Origin: Muribaculaceae bacterium | Lineage (GTDB): Bacteria > Bacteroidota > Bacteroidia > Bacteroidales > Muribaculaceae | Direction: 5' to 3' | DNA: 6,106 nt | Assembly: GCA_029056365.1 (NCBI GenBank) | Contig: JAIDBM010000034.1 | Coordinates: 1-6,106, forward strand | In this document: positions 1 to 6,087 of the stretch, one piece after another | How positions within the stretch are numbered: position 1 is the first letter of the stretch | How the letters are laid out: each line of letters starts with the position of its first letter | Position numbers and translations under genes: made by a program | Notes under the pieces: model-generated | Seen by the model: the letters and a program-made list of their open reading frames with translations, nothing else | Database searches by the model: none | Told to the model about the DNA's origin: nothing

Positions 1-74
1 CCGGTTGAACTTACCCATGGGGTGGGTCCCTTTTCAAATGCTGTACCTGGGTCCCTTTTCAAATGTTAGATGCA
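1..74 (-). mobile_element. Probable end of an IS21-family insertion sequence (partial)
   Basis: Two perfect 18-bp direct repeats lie next to the point where the neighbouring membrane-protein gene stops abruptly. Read on the minus strand, each repeat has the form CATTTGAAAAGGGACCCA. Multiple short terminal repeats with an 'AAAA..GACCC' core are typical of IS21-family ends, which begin with TG; a minus-strand TG is available at 74-73 (or at 78-77). Just inside the repeats an ATG at 18-16 (minus strand) opens the codons MGKFNR to the window edge, which is where an istA transposase gene would begin, although six codons prove nothing. The family assignment is from recalled pattern. The other end, the transposase and the target duplication are outside the window. 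It could instead be another repeat element or a chimeric contig end. Confidence 0.42.
23..65. repeat. Two 18-bp direct repeats, 25-bp period
   Basis: TGGGTCCCTTTTCAAATG occurs identically at 23-40 and 48-65, separated by the 7-base spacer CTGTACC. The bases flanking each copy differ, so the identity stops sharply at 18 bp, which suggests a protein-binding unit and not a simple slippage repeat. In the IS21 interpretation these would be transposase-binding terminal repeats. The inner copy supplies the TGA that ends the adjacent leftward reading frame. Confidence 0.9.
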
Positions 75-619
75 GACATGCCGGCCAGCAGTGCGGCCAC
101 GTATGGCCAGACACCGGTGCGGCGGCTCGAATACAGCATTATGAAGCCCAGCACGAGGCATGTGCAGAGCACATAGTTGAAGATATAGGCGCGTTCGGAG
201 TGCAGGTCGTGCCAGGGCGGCAGGAGCCACATGAGCGCTATGCCTGCTGCCGCGACTCCGGTGCGCCGCAGGGCTTTTCCGCAGGCCAGAAGAAGGATAG
301 CGAACAATGCGATGCACAGGCCGCATATGGCATTGGCGACACGCACAGGCAGCAGTACCGACAGTATCATTATTTTGTCGGCCAAACGACCGTAGACGTA
401 AACGTAATGGTTATAACAGCTGTGGAGCGCGTCGCCGAGGCTACGGGTCATGGGTCCTTCGCAATCCATATACTCATACGGATTGTCGACCGGCTGCACC
501 ACGCAGTGGTAGGCGAGGTCGTCGTCGGCAGAATCGACAGGCAGCATCCATGCGAGCGCGGCTATGGCGGTAATGGCCAGCAGTGCGTACACTCCTGTCG
601 GGATATTCTTGGTTTTCAT
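59..619 (-). CDS. Truncated polytopic membrane protein, DUF6056-like
   Basis: This 186-aa protein is rich in membrane segments: about residues 10-26, 83-112 (perhaps one long or two short helices), 120-134, 146-163 and 170-180. After the first helix comes an extracytoplasmic-looking stretch (30-80) with an acidic DSADDD segment and then HYVYVYGRLADK. This resembles the 'hY..wnGR' region of DUF6056 proteins, which are Bacteroidota membrane proteins with a GT-C-glycosyltransferase-like layout. YIFNYVL at 145-151 resembles their 'NYvw' segment. Family members are normally several hundred residues long. Here the frame breaks right after LLAGMS, and the last few codons and the TGA come from the repeat-bearing DNA at the left edge, so the gene is probably disrupted. 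The start at 619 is supported by a TAnnTTTG box 4 nt upstream and by the helix directly after the N-terminus. The family call is from recalled similarity; the membrane topology is seen directly. Confidence 0.62.
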   Translation of the reverse strand: MKTKNIPTGVYALLAITAIAALAWMLPVDSADDDLAYHCVVQPVDNPYEYMDCEGPMTRSLGDALHSCYNHYVYVYGRLADKIMILSVLLPVRVANAICGLCIALFAILLLACGKALRRTGVAAAGIALMWLLPPWHDLHSERAYIFNYVLCTCLVLGFIMLYSSRRTGVWPYVAALLAGMSASNI

Positions 620-623
620 GGCG

Positions 624-631
624 CAAAATTA
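624..631 (-). promoter_or_regulatory. Bacteroidota -7 promoter box (TAATTTTG) for the leftward gene
   Basis: On the minus strand TAATTTTG matches the Bacteroidota -7 consensus TAnnTTTG, followed by CGCC and the ATG at 619. Only 4 nt separate box and start codon, so transcription would begin at or very near the ATG, giving a leaderless or nearly leaderless mRNA. No TTG-type -33 element is obvious at the usual distance. Confidence 0.6.
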
Positions 632-673
632 CAGATTTTTGCCGAACCGCCTATGAAAAAGCGCGGAAAAACG

Positions 674-681
674 TATCTTTG
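674..681 (+). promoter_or_regulatory. Bacteroidota -7 promoter box (TATCTTTG) for the GLUG-protein gene
   Basis: TATCTTTG is an exact TAnnTTTG -7 box. It is followed by CAAA and the ATG at 686, the same 4-nt spacing as the divergent box at 624-631. This placement supports 686 as the true start and suggests a leaderless transcript. No clear -33 TTG lies 18-22 bases upstream. Confidence 0.7.
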
Positions 682-685
682 CAAA

Positions 686-2458
686 ATGAAGCTAAAGATA
701 AAAACATTTCAGTTTGTCGGTATCGTTTTGTCTGTGTCGGCGGTTCTTATACCTGTGGAGCTGTGGGGGCGGCATGTAGTGAACATATCCAGAGCCTCGG
801 AGCTGAAGGCGCTGCTTGCCGATCCCGATGCCGATATAAACATAGTGGCCGATATCGACGCCTCGAATATCGAGATAAATTCCGATGGCCCGGTTTTCCG
901 GGGCACCATAAACGGCAACGGCCATATGATAAGCAATCTGCGGATCAATGCCACCGGCGAGTCCGCCGGACTATACGGACGCATGGAGGGCGCGACGGTG
1001 TCTGACCTGATATTGTCGGATGCGGTGTTCACTCTCGACACACCCTCGGCCTCGGCCTCGGGGGTGCTTTGCGGCGAGGCCGATGGCTGCACGTTCACGA
1101 ATGTGAGGATATACTATACCACAGCGGTGTCGGATTCGTTTGCCGGATGTTTCGGTGTGATAGCCGGACGGATGTCGGACTGCACGGTGAACATGTCGTC
1201 GTCGTCGGGTGCCGAAATCCAGCTGCCGGGAGCCATTGCGGCCGGCGGAATAACCGGCATGATGAGCGGCGACACGCGTATAAGCGCATGTGCTTCCGAC
1301 GGGCGTATTCTTGCAGGCTCGTGTGCCGGGGGCATAGCGGGCGCATCGGCCGATAAGTCGGGTGCGATAGTGAACTGCCACTCTTATTGCTATCTGTCGG
1401 CGAATCATACGGTGGGCGGGATAATAGGGCACAGCCGCCGCACCGACATCAGAAACTGTCTGGTCGACGGTACTGTAGCGGTTTCGCCCGGCCATGACGC
1501 ATACGGCCCGGCTGCCGGAGGTGTTGCCGGACGGCTTGATTTCGCTCCCGAGATATACGATTATCCCTTTGTGAGCGGAGTGTCGGTGATATACAACAAT
1601 ATAGTGGAACTGACCTCGTTTGAAGTTTCCGGACCGGACAGGGTGGAGGAGTTCCGTCGGCAGTTCGACACGGCCCACCGTATTGTAGGCGCTACGGTCG
1701 ACAACGAGCCGCCTCTGGTTATCGGAACAGCTCCCGACGGGTCGCCCGAGTACGACGGGCGCCGCATAACCGAGAATGCGCTGAGCCGCAATTATGCGGC
1801 AAGTTTTCTGCCTCCGCTCGACCCCGGCATAGCCCCTGCAGCAGTGTCGACCGAAGGCATGAGCCGCAGTGCCGACGAGTTCGACAATGCGTTTCTGCAG
1901 CAGCTGGGATTCCGTTTCGGCGAGTCGCTGACATATCCGTGGATTGCACCGGCCGACAATCACGGCATGAGACTCTTTTATGAGCGCAAGGCGGTGAACA
2001 TCGCTTGCGACACGGAGCAGCTGACACTTGTCGAGGGCGAGAGCGCCGAGGTTACGTTCACTGTCACCGGCTGTACGGCCGACTGGCTGGAAATAAGTTC
2101 GAGGCATGCTTATGCACTTGAGATAATGTATATAGAGTATAGCGGACGCAAGGCCACGGTGCATGTGTATGCCCGCATGGAGTGTGATACGGAGCTTACG
2201 GCTTCGGCCGACGGTGTGAGTGCCTCATGCCGGGTGAACGCATTGTCGGGTGTCGACGACATACATGCCGAATGCGATTCCGCGCTTTGTTTCGACGGAC
2301 GGTCGGTGAACAGCACGGTGTCCGGCTCCGATGTAGTGGTGTATGCCGCCGACGGCCGTATTGTGGCACAGGGTCGGGAGTCTGTGGCTGTGGTGTCGCT
2401 TCCGCCGGGCTTGTATGTGGCCGCCTGCGGCAACGCCAGATTGCGTTTCCGCAGATAA
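686..2458 (+). CDS. Exported GLUG/beta-helix-like surface protein with C-terminal sorting-type tail
   Basis: The 590-aa product begins with a signal peptide: a basic MKLKIK, then a hydrophobic run at about 8-24, with no lipobox cysteine. Residues 34-110 have the 'elkall ... F.GtinGnGh.IsnL.I ... GLYG' pattern that leads into GLUG-type beta-helices. Glycine-rich turns follow at 187-191 (GGITG), 215-219 (GGIAG), 244-248 (GGIIG) and 278-282 (GGVAG), with intervening 'I.NC...G.V' strands (227-233, 255-264). This matches the GLUG repeat found in bacterial surface proteins. Residues 437-520 look like an Ig/BACON-like beta domain. Residues 547-590 (VVVYAADGRIV, LPPGLYV) resemble a type IX secretion type-A sorting tail. 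The reading frame is open back to base 5, but the upstream part is antisense to the membrane-protein gene, and both the signal peptide and the promoter box place the start at 686. It is a monocistronic unit ending at a terminator. The likely role is adhesion or surface binding; no enzyme motif is seen and the ligand is unknown. Confidence 0.85.
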   Translation: MKLKIKTFQFVGIVLSVSAVLIPVELWGRHVVNISRASELKALLADPDADINIVADIDASNIEINSDGPVFRGTINGNGHMISNLRINATGESAGLYGRMEGATVSDLILSDAVFTLDTPSASASGVLCGEADGCTFTNVRIYYTTAVSDSFAGCFGVIAGRMSDCTVNMSSSSGAEIQLPGAIAAGGITGMMSGDTRISACASDGRILAGSCAGGIAGASADKSGAIVNCHSYCYLSANHTVGGIIGHSRRTDIRNCLVDGTVAVSPGHDAYGPAAGGVAGRLDFAPEIYDYPFVSGVSVIYNNIVELTSFEVSGPDRVEEFRRQFDTAHRIVGATVDNEPPLVIGTAPDGSPEYDGRRITENALSRNYAASFLPPLDPGIAPAAVSTEGMSRSADEFDNAFLQQLGFRFGESLTYPWIAPADNHGMRLFYERKAVNIACDTEQLTLVEGESAEVTFTVTGCTADWLEISSRHAYALEIMYIEYSGRKATVHVYARMECDTELTASADGVSASCRVNALSGVDDIHAECDSALCFDGRSVNSTVSGSDVVVYAADGRIVAQGRESVAVVSLPPGLYVAACGNARLRFRR

Positions 2459-2469
2459 GATACGTATAC

Positions 2470-2508
2470 AAAAAAGGCGCCTGACCGCACTGGCCAGGCG
2501 CCTTTTTT
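2470..2508. terminator. Bidirectional rho-independent terminator between convergent genes
   Basis: GGCGCCTG (2476-2483) pairs perfectly with CAGGCGCC (2495-2502), with two more C-G pairs possible inside after an A/C mismatch. The stem is flanked by six A's (2470-2475) and six T's (2503-2508). Because the A and T tracts are symmetric, it can end transcription of the rightward gene (stop at 2458) and of the leftward gene (stop at 2527). Confidence 0.92.
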
Positions 2509-2526
2509 ATTGAGAGCAGATGATTG

Positions 2527-5466
2527 TTACATTATGACTTTGGATACGGAATTGCCCTGACGGCGGATGAATATGCCGCCCTGAGGGTTCTCCACGCGTA
2601 TGCCCTGGAGGTTGTAGTATTCTACAGATGCTCCGGCGTCGTCGGCGTTCAGGTTTCCGATGCCGAGCAGAGTGTTGTCGTTGCCTATGATGCGCATTTC
2701 TTTAAGTTTCATGCCCCAGACCGGGTTGAATGCCTTGCGGGTGTCGAGGCGGATAAAGCGGGCGTCGGATGCGCTGAGGTCATCGTTGTAGAGAGTCTTG
2801 CGTACTGTGGTTCCGGCTCCGCCGAGACCGTCGTTCACTTCAAACACACGTGTAACGGTGTTTCCTTCGGCAAGAGCCGCAGCAGGGTTGTTTTCGGCGG
2901 AGTTATACGAAAGAGTAACCGTGTATTCGGTGGCACTGGCGCCTTCCCATACGAGTTCGATCGATTGTACAGCCTGTACCTTTCCGAGGTCGACCGAGAT
3001 GTGGTGTTCTTCGGTTTCGCCGCAGTTCCATTCAACAAGGGTTGATTCATTGTTGTCGAAGGCGAGTTCGGGCGATGAATGGTCGGAATCGAGAGTTGAG
3101 CTTGCCTCATCGTACAGGTTGCGGGCGTCGGCGGTGTTGATGCAGCTTATGGCAATGCTGCTGCTGATTTCGCCGAAAGTGGCGGTGAGGTTGCCGATTC
3201 CTTTGGCTTTGGCGGTTACGGTATTGCCGTCGATGGCGAACGCATCGCTGTCGATGCTGAGAGATGCGGTTTCGTCGAGCAGATAGTGTCCTGCGGCGTC
3301 TTTCACCACGGCAGTTACAAGGGCATTCGCTCCGATGCGGAGTGCGGTTTCGGTTACAAGAAGTTCGATGTCGGCGGCTTCTCCGTATGAAACGCCTTCG
3401 TTGGTGTCGCCTGCGTGGTAGCCCTGGATGGCGTTGGCGTTGCCGGTGTCGCCGCCGTCATATGCGATGAAGAAGTAGAGATAATCGAATGCCTCGCCTT
3501 CTTCATAGGTGATGTCGGACGGAGTTGTGGCAGTGTAGGTTGAGCCTTCGACAAGAGTGAGAGGCTTGCGGTCGTATTTGCCACGGAGAGTAACGTGAGG
3601 AACGAAACCAACCGGCATGCTGCCATGGAAGGTGGCCTCCACGGTCATGGTCTTGTCGGGGTTGTAAATCAGGGTGGTTTCGATGCTTATGGGAATGTTT
3701 CTGCGTGAAGTGGCGGGGTCTTCGCCGGGCAGATATGCGTTGGCAATCATGCCGTCGGCTATGCCGTGCCATATGGCGGCGACTGCACCGTCGCGCAGTG
3801 TGCGGAAGTTCAGAGTCACCGGCTTGCTTTCATAGCTTTCGCCGCCTGTTTCGGCCACGGCTTTCAGAGTATAGCTGTATTCGGTGTTCTGGGTGAGATT
3901 GTCGAGCACATACGGATTGTCGAGGATTATCACATCGTTGAGCAGAACCTTTATGTCGGATGCGTTGAACTCTTCGGATGCGTTGACCGTATAGTTTATC
4001 ACGGCGCCCGACGATGTGATGTCGCTTACCGATGCGGTGAGGCGCAGAGTGGGTTCGGATGCGGGCTTCTGGTTCGAGGCGCCGAAAATATAGTCGCGGA
4101 TGAAGTCGTGGAACACACCGCCGGCATACGGCAGATAGAATTCCATTTCGTTTACTGCGTCGCCCGGTTTGAACGAGAGAGCCGTTGTCTTGCCGGTCCA
4201 TACATCGTCCTGGCGGCTGAGGGTAACCCATTCGTCGGCGCCGTTGCCTATGATGTGTATCTGGTGGCCGGCTTCCAGTTCGTCATCGCCGCTGATGGTG
4301 GCTTCGATGCCTATCGAGCCGTCTTCGTTGGCGGTGAAGGCGTAGTCGATGGTAACGAAATAGTCTTTATTGTCTTTGGTGCAGTTGCCTTCGAGATGGC
4401 CGTACCATATGCCTCCGTATTCGGGAGCTTTTATGTTTTCGTCCTTGTAGAAGTAGACATTGGCGATATAGCCTTCGTTTCCGGTGCCCTGGTCGAACTT
4501 AATCTGGTAGACATCGGCAAAGTTCACGTTTGTGTAGTGGCTCAGGGGCACGTCATAGCTGTTCCATTCGCCCGCTTTCACGGTTTCGGCTTTCCACGCG
4601 TTCTCGCCGCCGCCGATTGGGGTAAATCCGAATCCGCCTTCATTGGAGGCGAAGAAGTCGACGTGCATCATGTTGCAACCGCTGAGGTCGAGATGTTGTC
4701 CAAGTTCCCATCCGAGATAGTTGAAGTTGCTTATCTTCATGGCTTTTTTGCCTGCCACATCGATTTCGAGCGTTTTTGTGGCCTGTCCCCAGCCGCCGAT
4801 GCCGAGGGTAGTGGCTTCGGGATAGACGTTGCTGTATACGGCAGTCACCAGCGAGGCATCGTGCTGAGGCACGGGAACGAATGTCGGAACGGGGAGCTGT
4901 TCTTTTACGGGAGCTTCCCAGCTTTCATCCGTGCCGGTATACACAATGTTGTTGAAGCTTATCGCGGAATCCTCTTTGCCGCCGTCAAGAGTTACGGCAA
5001 ACACATAGCCTACGCCGTTGTTGGCATCTTTGTTCCATTCTTCGGCCACTTTCGGAAATGTTTCGGCCACGTTCAGACTCACGCTGTTCCAACGGCCGGT
5101 GTTTTCGGCGGTTGTGGTGAATACATAATCTTCTTCGGCGAGAGATGTAAGGCGTATATGGTATGTCTGGCCGGAAGTGGTGGCATACCAGTCGAAATTC
5201 AGAGTTGCCGAGTGCAGCGGTCCGGTCGACATTTCATCGGCCTCGGCGTTGATACCCATCGAGGCTGCGGCACCGCCGTCGGCTGCCTTGAATGTGAACA
5301 CATTCCCTTCGCCGTCGGGGTTCGGGGCATTGAAGTCTATGGAGGGGTTCCACCAGCCGTAGACCTTGAGGTCGCCGAGTGTGCCGTTCTTGTAAACCAC
5401 ATATTCGGCCGCGCTCATCGACAGCCCGGTCAAGGCCATCATGGCGCCGATAAATAGTTTTTTCAT
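2527..5466 (-). CDS. Secreted multidomain carbohydrate-binding-like protein with discoidin domain and sorting-type tail
   Basis: The 979-aa protein has a signal peptide (MKKLFIGAMMALTGLSMSAA, cleavage probably near residue 20). In order I see: a galactose-binding-like beta-sandwich (about 22-180; FDWYATTSG, W126-N-S); a second one (204-342; SNFNYLGWELG, LDLSG, WNSYDVPLS, QIKFDQG) of a type often attached to Bacteroidota GH16-like proteins; an unnamed module (353-465); an FN3-like domain (470-557); a second copy of the unnamed module (565-690); a Big2-like Ig domain (697-775); an F5/8 type C (discoidin-like) domain (778-928; AFDNNESTLVEW, VDLGKVQAVQSIEL, ARFIRLDTR, MKLKEMRIIG); and a C-terminal tail (939-979; YYNLQGIRVENPQGGIFIRR). 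No catalytic domain is recognised. The inferred role is glycan or matrix binding outside the cell. The start at 5466 is fixed by the signal peptide and the 10-bp gap to the upstream gene; there is no Shine-Dalgarno sequence. It is probably co-transcribed with the upstream gene. Domain names come from pattern recognition, not searches. Confidence 0.85.
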   Translation of the reverse strand: MKKLFIGAMMALTGLSMSAAEYVVYKNGTLGDLKVYGWWNPSIDFNAPNPDGEGNVFTFKAADGGAAASMGINAEADEMSTGPLHSATLNFDWYATTSGQTYHIRLTSLAEEDYVFTTTAENTGRWNSVSLNVAETFPKVAEEWNKDANNGVGYVFAVTLDGGKEDSAISFNNIVYTGTDESWEAPVKEQLPVPTFVPVPQHDASLVTAVYSNVYPEATTLGIGGWGQATKTLEIDVAGKKAMKISNFNYLGWELGQHLDLSGCNMMHVDFFASNEGGFGFTPIGGGENAWKAETVKAGEWNSYDVPLSHYTNVNFADVYQIKFDQGTGNEGYIANVYFYKDENIKAPEYGGIWYGHLEGNCTKDNKDYFVTIDYAFTANEDGSIGIEATISGDDELEAGHQIHIIGNGADEWVTLSRQDDVWTGKTTALSFKPGDAVNEMEFYLPYAGGVFHDFIRDYIFGASNQKPASEPTLRLTASVSDITSSGAVINYTVNASEEFNASDIKVLLNDVIILDNPYVLDNLTQNTEYSYTLKAVAETGGESYESKPVTLNFRTLRDGAVAAIWHGIADGMIANAYLPGEDPATSRRNIPISIETTLIYNPDKTMTVEATFHGSMPVGFVPHVTLRGKYDRKPLTLVEGSTYTATTPSDITYEEGEAFDYLYFFIAYDGGDTGNANAIQGYHAGDTNEGVSYGEAADIELLVTETALRIGANALVTAVVKDAAGHYLLDETASLSIDSDAFAIDGNTVTAKAKGIGNLTATFGEISSSIAISCINTADARNLYDEASSTLDSDHSSPELAFDNNESTLVEWNCGETEEHHISVDLGKVQAVQSIELVWEGASATEYTVTLSYNSAENNPAAALAEGNTVTRVFEVNDGLGGAGTTVRKTLYNDDLSASDARFIRLDTRKAFNPVWGMKLKEMRIIGNDNTLLGIGNLNADDAGASVEYYNLQGIRVENPQGGIFIRRQGNSVSKVIM
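2530..2652 (-). other. C-terminal sorting-type tail of the 979-aa protein
   Basis: Residues 939-979 contain VEYYNLQGIRVENPQGG followed by IFIRRQGNSVSKVIM. The 'YYNLQG.RV..P..GI[YF]I.R.G..V.K' pattern recurs at the ends of many exported Bacteroidales proteins and resembles a short type IX secretion C-terminal domain. Whether it directs secretion or surface anchoring here is inference. Confidence 0.7.
2683..3135 (-). other. F5/8 type C (discoidin-like) domain in the 979-aa protein
   Basis: Residues 778-928 follow the discoidin order: an opening segment with A-F-D-N-N-E-S-T (802-809) and W813, then 'HHISVDLGKVQAVQSIEL', a central strand pair (TEYTVTLSY), and the closing 'ARFIRLDTR ... MKLKEMRIIG'. 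Such domains usually bind sugars or matrix components. No ligand can be named. Confidence 0.72.
3397..3774 (-). repeat. Unnamed duplicated protein module, copy 2
   Basis: Residues 565-690 match the module at 353-465 in order: IWHGIADG with IWYGHLEG; MTVEATFHG with IGIEATISG; GSTYTATTP with DVWTGKTTA; FFIAYDGG with FYLPYAGG; and IQGYHAGDTN with IRDYIFGASN. The copies flank the FN3-like domain. The strand-like alternating pattern suggests a beta-sandwich. I do not recognise the family. Confidence 0.65.
4072..4410 (-). repeat. Unnamed duplicated protein module, copy 1
   Basis: Residues 353-465 of the 979-aa protein are the first copy of the module described at 3397-3774. It begins IWYGHLEG and closes FYLPYAGG then IRDYIFGASN. 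The two copies have diverged strongly at the sequence level but keep block order and spacing, which implies an old duplication and not a recent DNA repeat. Confidence 0.65.
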
Positions 5467-5476
5467 ATGAATAGAT

Positions 5477-6087
5477 TTATGGATTTATAATGATTTTTTT
5501 GCCGCCACGTATGTAGACTCCGGGCGCCGGAGTGTTGTCGTGAACCGGGCGTCCGTCGATACTGTACGTGGTATTGTCGGTCGCGTTTTCGCCTGCAAGA
5601 ACTTCCGACACACCCGAGCGGGAGTCGAGCCGCAGAGTGGATATGCGGATTCCGCTCGGCTGGAACGGATTGTCGTCGCGCATGCGCAGAGTCTGTCGTC
5701 CGGCAGGCAGTTCAAGCTCGAACTGTACTTCGGTGTAGCTGTCGTCTTTTCCGGAGAGCTGGAATTGCTTCGGCTGGCACAGAGCGGTGGCGTTGCCGTT
5801 GGCATCGACAGATTCGAAAACCAGAGTGGGGTCGAAACGCACCGGCTCGCCTTGTCCGCTTACACGCAGAGTGAGAACATATGTGTCGGCCTCGGGAGTC
5901 TCGATCTGATAGTCGGCGGAGGCGCCGGCCGAGAACTGAGATATTTCGATAGGTTTCGGACACAGGTCGCAGGCGCCGGGTGCGAGATTCACCGCCTTCG
6001 AGGCGATATAGTCGGTGGCGGCGAAGTCCGAGCCTGTCTGGTGCCACAGTCCGGTGTCGAATGTGCTCATGTAGGTGTAGACATATC
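5477..6087 (-). CDS. 3' part of an exported protein with a CBM-like jelly-roll and sorting-type tail (5' end missing)
   Basis: The frame stays open upstream of the ATG at 6070 through YVYTY to the end of genuine sequence near 6087. The only upstream stop (6097-6095) lies inside adapter-like bases, so the ATG at 6070 is very probably internal and the gene begins outside the window. Numbered from that ATG, residues 1-30 (FDTGLWHQ, DYIASK) look like the end of a larger domain that I do not recognise. Residues 45-150 look like a CBM6/35-type beta jelly-roll (DYQIETPEADTYVLTLRV, then FELELPAGRQTLRMRDD, ending IRISTLRLDS). Residues 168-197 (TYSIDGRPV, APGVYIRGGKKIII) form a short sorting-type tail. 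It lies 10 bp upstream of the 979-aa gene in the same direction, so the two are probably one operon. A secreted glycan-active enzyme or binding protein is plausible, but the catalytic part, if any, is not in view. Confidence 0.75.

Noticed and set aside
14..21. CCCATGGG palindrome near the left edge
   Set aside because: Eight bases is too short to call a site in its own right; it may just be part of the IS-like end.
5..685. Upstream extension of the rightward reading frame to give an 817-aa protein
   Set aside because: The first 227 codons are antisense to the membrane-protein gene and pass through the repeat DNA. They show no protein-like pattern. The signal peptide and the -7 box place the start at 686.
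1046..1063. Short CTCGGC tandem repeat in the GLUG-protein gene
   Set aside because: Only about three units, in frame, encoding the linker SASASG; it looks like ordinary low-complexity coding sequence.
1194..1207. TCG trinucleotide run
   Set aside because: Four serine codons (residues 171-174) in a flexible stretch; too short to suggest phase variation.
971..2164. 397-codon open frame on the minus strand opposite the GLUG-protein gene
   Set aside because: Same cause: it is codon-aligned antisense of a gene lacking TTA, CTA and TCA codons. The product is rich in R, H and G with no recognisable domain.
3766..5457. 563-codon open frame on the plus strand opposite the 979-aa gene
   Set aside because: It shares codon boundaries with the minus-strand gene, so it is open simply because that gene avoids TTA, CTA and TCA codons. 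It has no domain pattern, promoter or signal peptide, whereas the minus-strand frame has all its domains.
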